A model generated the notes under the pieces. That model was not told the origin of the DNA. It worked only from the letters and a program-made list of their open reading frames with translations, and searched no databases. A stretch of DNA of 64,000 nt from Actinomycetes bacterium (GTDB taxonomy: Bacteria; Actinomycetota; Acidimicrobiia; Acidimicrobiales; Aldehydirespiratoraceae), in assembly GCA_024276495.1 (NCBI GenBank), contig JAJRXC010000061.1:28870-92869 (forward strand), given 5' to 3'. The position numbers were made by a program, and so were the translations under genes. Shown one piece after another: positions 7,867-16,458 of this stretch. How positions within the stretch are numbered: the stretch's first letter is position 1; each line of letters starts with the position of its first letter.

Positions 7867-8646
7867 TCACAGAACCTTGAGCTCTTCGAGGAAGGCCACG
7901 ATGGCCTCGTGGGCCTCGCCTTCGTCCTCGATCACTTCGCCGGCTTCGCGAGCCGGCGCGTCTTCGACGGAGACGATCTCCTGCCCGGCACCGGCCCAAC
8001 CCACGGAACCGGCATCGATGCCGAGATCACCGCAGGTGACCTCGTCGACCGGCTTCGACTTCGCCGCCATGATCCCCTTGAACGACGGGTAGCGGGGCTC
8101 GACCACCCCGGCCGTCACCGAGACGAGCGCGGGCAGCGGGCAGTCGACATCGTCGTAGCCCGCCTCGGTCTGGCGTTGCACCTTGGCGGTGCCGTCATCG
8201 ATCGCGACCGACTTGGCGAAGGTCACCGACGGAAGTCCGAGCAGCTCCGCGACCATCTCGGGCACGGTGCCGGTGTAGCCATCGGACGACTCGGTCGCGG
8301 CGAGCACGAGATCGGGTTCGGTACGAGCGATCGCCGCGGCGAGAATCTTGGCGGTGCCCAACGCGTCGCTCCCCGAGAGCGCATCGTCGCTGATGAGCGT
8401 GGCGCTCTCGGCGCCCATCGCCAGCGCGGTCCGCAAGCCGCCGACCTCGTTGTTCGGAGCCATCGAGACGAGGTGAACGGATCCCTCACCTGCGGTATCG
8501 ACGAGCTGGAGGGCCATTTCGACCCCGTAGGAGTCCGACTCGTCGAGGATGAGCTTCTGATCCCGGACGAGAGTCTTGCTCTCGGGATCGAGCGCACCGG
8601 GATCAGCCGGATCCGGGATCTGTTTCACGCAGACGACAACCTTCAT
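7867..8646 (-). CDS. etfB: electron transfer flavoprotein beta subunit
   Basis: 259 residues. Typical ETF-beta opening MKVVVCVKQIPDP, the LDESDSYGVEMALQL segment, the AMGAESATLISDDALSGSDALGTAKILA AMP-binding region, and the recognition-loop-like C-terminal half. First gene of the etfB-etfA pair, with a 9-nt spacer. Transcribed divergently from the diacylglycerol kinase-like gene, with about 75 nt between starts. Confidence 0.97.
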   Translation of the reverse strand: MKVVVCVKQIPDPADPGALDPESKTLVRDQKLILDESDSYGVEMALQLVDTAGEGSVHLVSMAPNNEVGGLRTALAMGAESATLISDDALSGSDALGTAKILAAAIARTEPDLVLAATESSDGYTGTVPEMVAELLGLPSVTFAKSVAIDDGTAKVQRQTEAGYDDVDCPLPALVSVTAGVVEPRYPSFKGIMAAKSKPVDEVTCGDLGIDAGSVGWAGAGQEIVSVEDAPAREAGEVIEDEGEAHEAIVAFLEELKVL

Positions 8647-8721
8647 AGGGGCACGAGTCTGCCAGCGGTGCCGGGGAATGCCTATTCGGGCGAACCAGAT
8701 TGTCGCGATAGCTTGGCGTTC

Positions 8722-9642
8722 TTGCGGATCCTGTTCATCGTGAACTCAGTGGCGTCGTCGGTCACGGCGCGGCGTCGCGTCGTCATTCACAAGGCCCTGT
8801 CGGCCGACCACGACGTCACCCTGGCCGAAACCAGTCGCCGTGGCCACGCGACCCGCCTGGCCCAGAGCGCGGCCCGCGACCTCTACGACATGGTGGTGGT
8901 CCTCGGGGGCGACGGCACCCTCAACGAGGCCGCCAACGGGCTCGCCGGGTCCACGACCGCGCTGGCGACGCTTCCGGGCGGCTCCACCAACGTCTTCGCC
9001 CGCATCCTCGGTCTACCCGACGACTCCGTCGACGCCGCCGGTGTGCTGCTCGACGCCATCGATGCCGACTCGATCCGGCGCATCGGGCTCGGTTCCGTCG
9101 AAGGTCGGTACTTCTTGTTCCACTGCGGCGTCGGGTTCGACGCGGCCGTCGTCGAACAGGTGGAGCGGCGGGGCCCATGGAAGCGGTGGGCCGGTCATCC
9201 GCTGTTCATCTACGCGGCCGTCGACACCTGGCTGCGGCGAACCGACCGACGTCATCCGCCGTTGCGCGTCATCGGTGCGAACGGGGAGGAGCTCGCCACC
9301 GGCTACTTCACGATCCTGATGAACGCGAACCCCTACACGTTCCTCGGCAACCGTCCCTTCGACATCGTGCCCGAGCTCACCCTCGACGATCCGCTCGCCG
9401 TGGTCACCCTCGAGCAGATCCGTCTCCGCAGTCTCGTCCCCGTCGCCGTCTCGGCCATCGGCCCGGGCGACGTTCGCGACCGTCGCGACATCGACATCCG
9501 CACCGGCATCCGGTCGGTGGTGGTCGAGTCGGATCCACCGGCGCCGTATCAGGTCGACGGTGATCACCTCGGTGCCAGCAAACGGCTCCGCATCACCTGG
9601 ACCCCCGAGCATCTGTCGCTGGTGGTGCCGACCGGGTCGTGA
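8722..9642 (+). CDS. diacylglycerol kinase-like lipid kinase (DagK/YegS fold)
   Basis: 306 residues. VVLGGDGTLNEAANGL (about 65-80) is the DAGK glycine-rich nucleotide motif, followed by LPGGSTNVFARILG (usually P-G-GTxN-FAR). The C-terminal domain contains GVGFDAAVVEQVE and YQVDGDHLG, as in YegS/BmrU. The TTG at 8722 is the best start: it is followed by the first beta strand RILFIVN and preceded, 7 nt upstream, by a TAGCTT -10-like box. Probably phosphorylates a membrane diacylglycerol or related lipid; the substrate is unassigned. Confidence 0.85.
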   Translation: MRILFIVNSVASSVTARRRVVIHKALSADHDVTLAETSRRGHATRLAQSAARDLYDMVVVLGGDGTLNEAANGLAGSTTALATLPGGSTNVFARILGLPDDSVDAAGVLLDAIDADSIRRIGLGSVEGRYFLFHCGVGFDAAVVEQVERRGPWKRWAGHPLFIYAAVDTWLRRTDRRHPPLRVIGANGEELATGYFTILMNANPYTFLGNRPFDIVPELTLDDPLAVVTLEQIRLRSLVPVAVSAIGPGDVRDRRDIDIRTGIRSVVVESDPPAPYQVDGDHLGASKRLRITWTPEHLSLVVPTGS

Positions 9643-9652
9643 CCCCGAGCCC

Positions 9653-10339
9653 TCAGGCGGCGTCGACAACCGCCCGGGCGACGTCGGGGAGGTTCGTGCA
9701 GATGCCGTCGACCCCCATCTCGACGAGGGCCGCCATCCGGTCGGGGTCGTCGACGGTCCACACGTTGACCAGGAGGCCCGCCTCGTGGGCCCGTCGGACG
9801 AGGGCGGCGTCGACGAGGGCGTCGTATGGGTGGATCGCCGCCATCTCGTGGGCGACGGCCCGGGCGACGAAGCTCGCGGGATCGGTCATCTCGAAGAAGA
9901 GCCACGCACAGGGAATCGACGGGTCGACCCGATGCAGCCGGTCGACACTGTCCATGTTGAACGACGACACCAGCGCCCGCTCGGGTCCGAGATACGCCTG
10001 CACGAGCCCGGCGACCGCATCGACCACGGCATGGTCGGCGTCGTAGTCGGGATCGTCGGGAAGGTTCTTGATCTCGATGTTGACCCCCATGCCCTCGCAC
10101 TCCTCGAGGGCTTCGGCGAGCGACGGGACCGACTCGGGAAGCTCGTCGCACGACAGTTCGGCGACCATGCGGCCATCGCCGAGATGGGCGTCGTGGTGGA
10201 CGACCACGACGCCATCGAGCGAGAGCCGGGCGTCGAGCTCGACCCAGTCGGCGCCAAGCTCACGGGCGAGCCGAAAGGCGGGCAACGTGTTCTCCGTCGC
10301 GGCGGCGCTGGCGCCCCGATGGGCCATCACATGGGTCAT
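9653..10339 (-). CDS. glycerophosphodiester phosphodiesterase
   Basis: 228 residues. Begins MTHVMAHRGASAAATENTLPAF with the catalytic HRG, then WVELDARLSLDGVVVVHHDAHL (metal-binding E/D and the general-acid His), and ends with VWTVDDPDRMAALVEMGVDGICTNLPD, the GDPD C-terminal signature. No signal peptide, so a cytosolic enzyme releasing glycerol-3-phosphate from phospholipid headgroups. Convergent with the diacylglycerol kinase-like gene, whose stop is 10 nt away. Confidence 0.92.
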   Translation of the reverse strand: MTHVMAHRGASAAATENTLPAFRLARELGADWVELDARLSLDGVVVVHHDAHLGDGRMVAELSCDELPESVPSLAEALEECEGMGVNIEIKNLPDDPDYDADHAVVDAVAGLVQAYLGPERALVSSFNMDSVDRLHRVDPSIPCAWLFFEMTDPASFVARAVAHEMAAIHPYDALVDAALVRRAHEAGLLVNVWTVDDPDRMAALVEMGVDGICTNLPDVARAVVDAA

Positions 10340-10463
10340 GGCCCGAGTCTCGCAGGCCGGAGGCGACAGTGGGTGGCACCGCGACCACAGTGCGAATGCC
10401 GCACACTACAGCCGGCCGCGGGAAGGACGCGGGGAGAAAACGAGAACCAGTTTCAAGTTTTGC

Positions 10464-10493
10464 TTGCGGGGAAGGAGAACCGGTTCCTATTAT
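10464..10493 (+). promoter_or_regulatory. candidate sigma-70-type promoter of whiB1 with an internal palindrome
   Basis: TTGCGG at 10464-10469 and TATTAT at 10488-10493 are separated by 18 nt, in an unusually AT-rich patch 75-100 nt before the whiB start. A perfect 10-bp palindrome, GAACCGGTTC, at 10477-10486 occupies the spacer, where a bound regulator would block polymerase. Boxes were placed by eye. Confidence 0.5.
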
Positions 10494-10568
10494 CACTCTC
10501 GGCTCCAGGGACCGGAGCCATCGCACATGGCCGGGAACCGATCACCGGACCGACTCACAGGGGGAATC

Positions 10569-10847
10569 GTGGCGCTCACCGCCGAGGCATTCGAAACAGC
10601 AGCAGAGTGGCAGGACAAGGCGGCCTGCCGCGACACCGATCCGTCGCTCTTCTTCCCGGTCGGCACAACCGGACCGGCGATCGACCAGATCGAATCGGCC
10701 AAACAGGTGTGTCTGGCCTGCCTGAGTCGCGATGCCTGCCTCGAGTTCGCCCTCACCACCAACCAGGACACCGGCGTGTGGGGCGGCACCTCCGAAGAAG
10801 AGCGGCGCGTCATCCGCCGCCGGCTCCGCGCCGTCGCCACCGTCTGA
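10569..10847 (+). CDS. whiB1: WhiB1-type Fe-S transcription factor
   Basis: 92 residues. Four cluster cysteines, C20, C48, C51 and C57 (C-x27-C-x2-C-x5-C), are followed by the beta-turn GVWGGT at 69-74 and a basic tail (RRVIRRRLR) for DNA binding. DPxLFFPVG after the first Cys closely resembles WhiB1 of mycobacteria, and the convergent PdtaS-type kinase next door repeats the whiB1/Rv3220c neighbourhood, which supports the paralogue call. GTG 10569 is preferred over ATG 10527 because AGGGGG lies 5 nt before it. WhiB1 proteins are NO-responsive regulators binding the principal sigma factor. Confidence 0.92.
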   Translation: MALTAEAFETAAEWQDKAACRDTDPSLFFPVGTTGPAIDQIESAKQVCLACLSRDACLEFALTTNQDTGVWGGTSEEERRVIRRRLRAVATV

Positions 10848-10877
10848 TCCCGCCGCGGCCGGCCGGGCCCGTGATCC

Positions 10878-12410
10878 TCAGCCGATCGAACGGCTCGTGA
10901 CGGTGCGCGGCACCCGAACCACCACCGCGGTGCCGTAGGGCGGCTCCGAGCGGACCCGACGAAAACTGATCGAACCGCCGAGATCGGCGACGACGAACGT
11001 CCGAACGATCGTGAGGCCCAGGCGGGCATCACGATCGAGGGCGAACCCCTCGGGCACACCCCGACCGGTGTCCTCGACTCGCATCTCGAGCTCTCTGGCC
11101 CCGGCCCGAAGCTGCACGGTGATCGTGCCGTCACCGCCCACGGCGTGATCGATCGCGTTCTGGAGGAGCTCGGTCAGGACCACGGCGAGCGGCATCGCGA
11201 CATCGCCGCCGAGATCACCGAGACACCCCTCGACCGACACCGAGACGGGCCGCTCGACCGAACCGAGACCTTCCTCGACCATTCGCACGACGCCGCCGAC
11301 GACCCCGTCGAAATCGACCACGTCGGCGGTCTCGACGGACAACGTCTCGTGAACGATCGCGATCGCCCCGATCCGACGGGCGGACTGCTCGACCGCCGCG
11401 ACCGCCTCGTCGGACTCGAGCCGTCGCGCCTGCAGGCGCAGCAACGCCTGCACCGTCTGCAGATTGTTCTTCACCCGATGGTGGATCTCCCGGATCGTCG
11501 CGTCCTTCGAGACGAGCAACCGATCCCGGCTCCGAAGCTCGGAGATGTCGCGCAACAACAGCACCGCCCCGCTCACGCGGGAATCGTCGAGCAACGGGTG
11601 GCAGCGGACGATCACCGACACGGCGTCGGCCCGTTCGAGCTCTTCCACCGTGCTGTGGCGAGAGGCGAACGCCCGCCGAACCGCGGTCTCGTCCACTCCC
11701 AGCTCCCCGAGCGTGCGCCCACCGACGTTGGCGAGAACGCCGAGTCGATGCAGCGCCGACATCGCGTTCGGCGAGGCGAACTCGATCCGCTGCTCACGAT
11801 CGACGATGAGCACGCCGTCGCCGACCCGCGGCTCACGGAACTCCCCGACCCGTTCGGAGCGGGCCGGCGGGAACTCCCCGGCCGACACCATCGTCGCGAA
11901 CCGCTCCCACACCGCCCGGTACCGACGCTCGACCGGGCTCGGATGGCGAAGCGAGGTCGGATCCGACTCCCGGGCCAGGACCGCGATGGTCTCACCCGCG
12001 CACACGACCGGCAGGTAGTCGACCGTCAAGCGGCCCCTCGGCCCCGGAAGCCGGACGTTCTCCTCGACCAGGGGATCATCACCGGAGCGAACGGTGATCG
12101 CGTCGCCTCGAGGCGTCACACCCTCGACCCGCCGCCCCTCGACGAGGGAGCGGGCCAACAGCGGACGACGCGCGGCCGAGATCTCGTTGCCGACCGGATC
12201 GGTGTCGTACACCGTCGACCCGGTCACCGATCGGGTGTGGCCGAGCACCACGAACCGGGACGCCGACGAATCGGTCGGCGCGTAGAGCAGCAGGTCCGAG
12301 AACGACAGGTCGCTCAGCAGCGACCAGGCGGAGACCAGGCGCTGAAGGTGGGCGATGGCCGCCTCGTCGAGCGATGTGGCCCGACGAGCGAGATCTGCCA
12401 GTCCGGCCAC
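10878..12410 (-). CDS. pdtaS: PdtaS-type sensor histidine kinase
   Basis: 510 residues without transmembrane segments. An N-terminal GAF-like sensor region and a PAS-like region (about 190-270, VLIVDREQRIEFASPNAMSAL) precede a HisKA_2 dimerisation helix with the phospho-acceptor motif HHRVKNNLQTVQALL and an HATPase domain with LTELLQNAIDHA, DTGRGVPEG and LGLTIVRTFV boxes. This is the layout of mycobacterial PdtaS, whose partner PdtaR is an ANTAR RNA-binding regulator; no such partner is in the window. Convergent with whiB1, as in mycobacteria. Confidence 0.85.
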   Translation of the reverse strand: MAGLADLARRATSLDEAAIAHLQRLVSAWSLLSDLSFSDLLLYAPTDSSASRFVVLGHTRSVTGSTVYDTDPVGNEISAARRPLLARSLVEGRRVEGVTPRGDAITVRSGDDPLVEENVRLPGPRGRLTVDYLPVVCAGETIAVLARESDPTSLRHPSPVERRYRAVWERFATMVSAGEFPPARSERVGEFREPRVGDGVLIVDREQRIEFASPNAMSALHRLGVLANVGGRTLGELGVDETAVRRAFASRHSTVEELERADAVSVIVRCHPLLDDSRVSGAVLLLRDISELRSRDRLLVSKDATIREIHHRVKNNLQTVQALLRLQARRLESDEAVAAVEQSARRIGAIAIVHETLSVETADVVDFDGVVGGVVRMVEEGLGSVERPVSVSVEGCLGDLGGDVAMPLAVVLTELLQNAIDHAVGGDGTITVQLRAGARELEMRVEDTGRGVPEGFALDRDARLGLTIVRTFVVADLGGSISFRRVRSEPPYGTAVVVRVPRTVTSRSIG

Positions 12411-12427
12411 GGCCCGTCCCGGCCGAG

Positions 12428-12655
12428 TCAGCCGAATCCGATGGGGCTACCGCCCTCGGGACCGATCTCGACGAAGGCGATCTTGGCGGCCGGGATACCG
12501 ACCTCCCCACCCTTGTCGTCGGTCAGCCACAAGGTGATCGAGCCGTCGGCGAGGGCCGCGTCGACCTCCGCCTTCACGGCGGCACGGTCGGTGCCCTCGG
12601 GCATCGTGACGCCGATCTCACGGGGGTGGTCGGTCACACCGATACGGATGTCCAC
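12428..12655 (-). CDS. DUF3107 family protein
   Basis: 75 residues, matching the family in length. MDIRIGVTDHPREIGV at the start and LTDDKGGEVGIPAAKIAFVEIGP near the end are characteristic of this actinobacteria-restricted small protein (relatives of mycobacterial TB9.4). Function unknown. It lies 17 nt upstream of the sensor kinase gene and 33 nt downstream of mrp on the same strand, suggesting one transcript. Confidence 0.85.
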   Translation of the reverse strand: MDIRIGVTDHPREIGVTMPEGTDRAAVKAEVDAALADGSITLWLTDDKGGEVGIPAAKIAFVEIGPEGGSPIGFG

Positions 12656-12688
12656 GGGGTGGTCTCCTCAGTCGGGCCCGAAGGCCGG

Positions 12689-13828
12689 TCAGTTGATCTT
12701 GAGCTCGGGATGGGTGCGCTTCGACGGCTTGTGAGCGTCGATCCACTCTGCCATCTCCGCGAACACCACGGACGCGGCATCGTCGGGATCCTCGGCCACC
12801 ACGGGCCGGCCCTGATCGGACCCTTCCCGAAGTGCCATCGTCATCGGAATCTGGCCGATGAGATCGACGTCGAGCTTCTCGGCCAGATCGGCGCCGCCCC
12901 CCGCCCCGAACAGGTGATAGCGGGTGCCGTCGTCGCCGGTGAACCACGACATGTTCTCGATCACGCCGGTCACCTTGATGTTGACCTGGTCGAACATGAA
13001 CGCCGACCGCTGGGCCACCGTCTGCGCCGCCGGGTTGGGAGTGGTGACGACGAACGCCTCCGAGGTCGGAAGGAACTGGGCCAACGAGAGCGAGATGTCG
13101 CCGGTGCCGGGCGGCAGGTCGATGAGCAGGAAGTCGGGCTCGTCCCAGTACACATCGGTGAGGAACTGCTCGAGCGCCTTGTGCAGCATCGGACCCCGCC
13201 AGATGACGGGCTGGTCCTCCTTCGCGAAGAACCCCATCGAGATGCATCGCACCCCGTGGGTCTCCGGAGGAACGATCATGTCGTCGATCAGGGTGGGCGG
13301 CTGATCCACACCGAGCATCCGCGGAATCGAGAACCCCCACACGTCGGCGTCGACGACGGCGACCTTGTGGCCCCGCTGGGCGAGGGCGATGCCGAGGTTC
13401 GCGGTCACGGAGGACTTGCCGACGCCGCCCTTCCCTGAAGCGATCAACATCACCCGGGTGCGGTTCCCGGCCTGGGCGAACGGGATCGCCCGACCCTCGG
13501 CGTGCCCGTGACTCGGCTGCGAACCCGCCGACGCGGCCGGGTCGCCGTGCAGCATCTCTCTCACCGCGGCCCGCTGCTCGTCGGTCATCACGCCGAACTC
13601 GATGGTGACGAGGTTGACCCCGTCGAGGTGACCGACCGCGTCGGTCACACTCCGTTGGATCTCGGCCCGAAGGGGGCAGCCCGCGATCGTGAGGTCGATG
13701 CCGACCTCCACGTGGCCGCCGTCGATCGCGGTGGAGCGAACCATGCCGAGGTCGACGATGCTGCGGTGGAGCTCGGGGTCCTGCACGGGACGCAGCGCAT
13801 CGATCACTTCGGCCTCGGTGACGGTCAT
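12689..13828 (-). CDS. mrp: Mrp/ApbC-family P-loop ATPase, Fe-S cluster carrier
   Basis: 379 residues. An N-terminal MIP18/DUF59 domain (about 1-90; EVIDALRPVQDPEL, IDLTIAGCPLRAEIQ) is fused to a ParA-type P-loop domain with the deviant Walker A GKGGVGKSSVTANLG, VDADVWGFS, and LIDLPPGTGD. The usual CxxC cluster motif near the C-terminus is not evident in this copy, as in several actinobacterial Mrp proteins. It transfers Fe-S clusters to apo-targets. Divergent, with only 17 nt between starts, from a SufR-like Fe-S sensing regulator. Confidence 0.92.
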   Translation of the reverse strand: MTVTEAEVIDALRPVQDPELHRSIVDLGMVRSTAIDGGHVEVGIDLTIAGCPLRAEIQRSVTDAVGHLDGVNLVTIEFGVMTDEQRAAVREMLHGDPAASAGSQPSHGHAEGRAIPFAQAGNRTRVMLIASGKGGVGKSSVTANLGIALAQRGHKVAVVDADVWGFSIPRMLGVDQPPTLIDDMIVPPETHGVRCISMGFFAKEDQPVIWRGPMLHKALEQFLTDVYWDEPDFLLIDLPPGTGDISLSLAQFLPTSEAFVVTTPNPAAQTVAQRSAFMFDQVNIKVTGVIENMSWFTGDDGTRYHLFGAGGGADLAEKLDVDLIGQIPMTMALREGSDQGRPVVAEDPDDAASVVFAEMAEWIDAHKPSKRTHPELKIN

Positions 13829-13833
13829 GCGGG

Positions 13834-13839
13834 TAGAAT
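13834..13839 (+). promoter_or_regulatory. -10 box TAGAAT of a leaderless promoter
   Basis: TAGAAT ends exactly 6 nt before the GTG at 13846, the spacing at which transcription would start on the start codon itself. It lies in the 17-nt gap between mrp and the regulator. No convincing -35 box is seen. Confidence 0.5.
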
Positions 13840-13845
13840 ACCGGC

Positions 13846-14583
13846 GTGAAAGGTGCTTCCTCGCAACCCGAGCCGGGTGAGTTGAGCCCGACGGAGTTCG
13901 CGTCGGCGGTCACCGCGATCACGTCCGCGTTCGGTGATCCGACCCGGCGCGAGATATATCTCTACGCTCACGAGAGCGAATCCGGGGTGACCGCGGGCGG
14001 AACCGCCGAACATTTCGACCTCCACGCCAACGTCGCCCGCCACCATCTCGACAAGCTCGTCGCCGGCGGCTACCTCGAGATCGACGCGGCGAAACCGGCC
14101 GGCGGCGTCGGTCGTCCGTCGAAGCGCTACCGAGCGACGAGTCCCCACGTCCGACTCGAGGTGTCGATCCGCCACGACGACATCCTCGTCTCCCTGCTCG
14201 GTCGGGCACTGGCCCTGCTGCCCCCGGAGACCGCGGAGAAGATGGCCGAGGACGTGGGGGTCGAGTACGGCAAGGCGATGGCGGCGGCCATCGACCCGTC
14301 CGAGACCCACCGCTCCTACCAGGGCGCCCTGCACGCGGTCGCCGACGCGTTGTCGGCCCACGGATTCGCGGCGAAAGCCGAGACCACCGACGACGACGAG
14401 TACCAGATCGTCGCCCAGAACTGCCCGTTCGGCGACGCCGTTGTCGAGCACCCGGTGATCTGCGCGGTCGATCGCGGCATCGTCTCGGGCATGCTCGGGC
14501 TGCTCTACGGTCCGGCCGGCACCGACACCGCGTCGTCGAAGCCCCAGGGCGACGACATCTGCGTCACCCACGTCACGTTGTAG
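13846..14583 (+). CDS. SufR-like winged-helix transcriptional regulator
   Basis: 245 residues. The N-terminal ArsR/DeoR-like winged helix (FGDPTRREIYLYAHE, LHANVARHHLDKLVAGGYLE, GRPSKRYRAT) is followed by a sensory domain with cysteines in AQNCPFGDAV, PVICAVDRG and DDICVTHV, resembling the C-x12/13-C cluster pattern of SufR repressors that bind an Fe-S cluster. It is divergent from mrp and probably reads cluster status to control it, an inference from position. The GTG follows a -10 box by 6 nt, so the mRNA is likely leaderless. Confidence 0.8.
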   Translation: MKGASSQPEPGELSPTEFASAVTAITSAFGDPTRREIYLYAHESESGVTAGGTAEHFDLHANVARHHLDKLVAGGYLEIDAAKPAGGVGRPSKRYRATSPHVRLEVSIRHDDILVSLLGRALALLPPETAEKMAEDVGVEYGKAMAAAIDPSETHRSYQGALHAVADALSAHGFAAKAETTDDDEYQIVAQNCPFGDAVVEHPVICAVDRGIVSGMLGLLYGPAGTDTASSKPQGDDICVTHVTL

Positions 14584-14608
14584 CGGCCCGGCCCGCGAGG
14601 CGACCGAT

Positions 14609-15103
14609 TCAGGCGGCGAGGGCCCGGCGTTCGCCGGCCCGACGCTCCCAACCGACCTTCGTCCAGTCCTGATGCCGTCGCCGGTCACGGCCGGTCCGAC
14701 GGTCGTGGTCCGCCGCCGTCTCGGCCTGATCGGCGATCCACGCGTCGACGCCACCGAGCTCGGTCACCAGCTCGCCGAGCCGGCTCCTCGTCACGACGGC
14801 GAACGCGCCGATCGACCCCAGGTCGCGGGGAGTCCAATCCTCGGTGACGACCAGGAGAACCGGCGTCGAGGGGCTCGCGGCACGCAACGCGGGGATCGAC
14901 TCCCACCCGCTGTGCCCCACGAGGTCGTTCTCGACGACAACCACGTCCGGTTCGAGAAGGCGGAGCAGGCGTTATCCGTTCACCGCGGTCTGCGCGATGC
15001 CGGCCACCTCGAATCCCGCGGCTTCGACCAGCGGCTCGAACATCTCACCGCGAGATGCCACGATCACCGCCCGACGATCCCGAACCTCGGTTCCCACGCC
15101 CAT
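14609..15103 (-). pseudogene. receiver-domain-like protein interrupted by an in-frame TAA
   Basis: From ATG 15103, preceded by a good Shine-Dalgarno (GAGGAG 5 nt before), the frame reads VIVASRGEMFEPLVEAAGFEVAGIAQTAVNG, then TAA (14972-14974) as codon 44, then RLLRLLEPDVVVVENDL and on to residue 164. The sequence on both sides is a single CheY-like receiver fold: the first helix, the PDVVVVE strand where the phospho-Asp should follow, and LLVVTEDW. The C-terminal tail is very basic (RRTGRDRRRHQDW). One base change from GAA/CAA would restore the gene. TAA rules out selenocysteine; re-initiation at GTG 14944 would leave only a partial fold. Either a recent pseudogene or a sequence error. Confidence 0.7.
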
Positions 15104-15227
15104 CACACTCCTCATCCAACAACCTCATTCCTAGTGGCCGGAGCCCCGCCGCACATGGGCCGAACGGCCCAATCCGGCTCGTCTCGACGATGAGGTTCAC
15201 GACGAGCCCGGCCTACACTTCACGCCA

Positions 15228-15704
15228 GTGGCCCTGTTTCTCGTTCGACACGCCTGCGCACTCACGCGAAGCAGTTGGTCCCTCGACGACCTCGAGCGGC
15301 CACTCGACGATCAGGGCCGACGGCAGGCCGAGTCGATCACCGCCTATTTCGACGGTCGCCCGGTGCGCGCGGTGTGGTCGTCTCGGGCCACCCGCTGTGT
15401 CGACACCATGACCGGTGTTGCCCGGGCCCACGAACTCGAGATCGGTGTCCGGGCGGAGCTCACGGAGGGCGCCCGCCCCGGCGACCTGCTCGAATCGATG
15501 CGGGCCGAGGCCGCGGTCGACGGCGACCTGGTGATGTGCAGCCACGGCGACCTGATCCCGGAGGTGCTCAACCGCCTGCTGCGAGAGGGCATGCGCATCG
15601 TGGGCCCCCGCGGCTGTGAGAAGGGCAGCGTCTGGGAGCTCGAGACCCGCGGCCGCGACATCACCCGGGGAACCTATGTCGCCGCCCCCGGATCGGCCGG
15701 CTGA
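15228..15704 (+). CDS. SixA-type phosphohistidine phosphatase family protein
   Basis: 158 residues, the short SixA-like histidine phosphatase form. MALFLVRHACAL carries the RHA variant of the RHG motif, LDDQGRRQAESI follows, SSRATRCVDTM is the second motif, and MCSHGDLIPEVL the C-terminal His. GTG 15228 is 8 nt after TACACT, a -10-like box. Its target (phosphohistidine proteins or a small molecule) is unknown. Convergent with the Crp/Fnr gene, with only 2 nt between stops. Confidence 0.85.
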   Translation: MALFLVRHACALTRSSWSLDDLERPLDDQGRRQAESITAYFDGRPVRAVWSSRATRCVDTMTGVARAHELEIGVRAELTEGARPGDLLESMRAEAAVDGDLVMCSHGDLIPEVLNRLLREGMRIVGPRGCEKGSVWELETRGRDITRGTYVAAPGSAG

Positions 15705-15706
15705 CC

Positions 15707-16393
15707 TCAGCGACTCGACAACATGTCGACGAGCCCGCTCGGGTCGACGACGGTGATCCGGCGATAGCCGGTCTCGATGTAGCCGTCGGATTCGAGCCGA
15801 CGAAGGGCCTGGTTCACGCTGGTGCGGCGGGCGCCGAGCAGCCGGGCCAGGGTGAGCTGGCTCACCGCGACCCCGTCGCCCCTGCCTTCCCGCAACAACC
15901 ACGAGGCCACCTGTCGATCGAGTCCCCCCGCCAACAGGTCGCTGACCCGGTCTTGCATCTCGGCCATGCGCCCGGCAACGCTCACGAGCCACCGCCGGGC
16001 CAGCATCGGGCGGCGACCGAGCAGCGAGAACAACGTCAGCGAGTCGATCGACAAGACGACACAATCGTCGACCGCGCGGGCTTCGGTCGGCTCGCCCGTT
16101 CGCAAGAACAGCGGCACGTCGCCGAACACCGCACCGGAGCGCAGCAGCTGCACGACGGCGTTGCGGCCGCCCAGGTCGCGGGTCAACTCCACCATGCCGG
16201 ACCGCAGGATGTAGACCCGTTCCGGAAGGGCGTCACGCGCGTAGATCGCCGTGCCGCCGGCGTAGCGGTCCTCGGACAGGTGGGCGGCAAGCTCCTCGAG
16301 ATCGTCGCAGGACAGCGGGGCGAGATCTCCTCGCCCGAGACAGCCGGCCAGCCACGTCACGAGCTCTGATGAATTCGTGGTTGCGATCGCCAT
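15707..16393 (-). CDS. Crp/Fnr family transcriptional regulator
   Basis: 228 residues. N-terminal cyclic-nucleotide-binding fold (RYAGGTAIYARDALPERVYILRSGMVEL, GAVFGDVPLFL), the long dimer helix (MLARRWLVSVAGRMAEMQ) and a C-terminal HTH (SQLTLARLLGARRTSVNQALRRLESDGYIE). The usual R-x-S/T of the cAMP pocket is not obvious (PTEAR instead), and no N-terminal Cys cluster typical of Fnr is present, so the ligand is unclear. ATG 16393 chosen as the nearest start before the domain. Confidence 0.87.
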   Translation of the reverse strand: MAIATTNSSELVTWLAGCLGRGDLAPLSCDDLEELAAHLSEDRYAGGTAIYARDALPERVYILRSGMVELTRDLGGRNAVVQLLRSGAVFGDVPLFLRTGEPTEARAVDDCVVLSIDSLTLFSLLGRRPMLARRWLVSVAGRMAEMQDRVSDLLAGGLDRQVASWLLREGRGDGVAVSQLTLARLLGARRTSVNQALRRLESDGYIETGYRRITVVDPSGLVDMLSSR

Positions 16394-16458
16394 GTCCTGG
16401 CAACCCGCCGGGGTCGTCCAGGCTTCCCGGAGAATCCCCGGCGGCCCCCGGGGCGCGG

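Noticed and set aside
6928..8721. N-terminal extension of the diacylglycerol kinase-like gene through the etf genes
   Set aside because: The extension is antisense to etfA/etfB and has no fold; the real protein starts at 8722.
14972..14974. Recoding of the receiver gene stop
   Set aside because: The codon is TAA, which is not used for Sec or pyrrolysine insertion.
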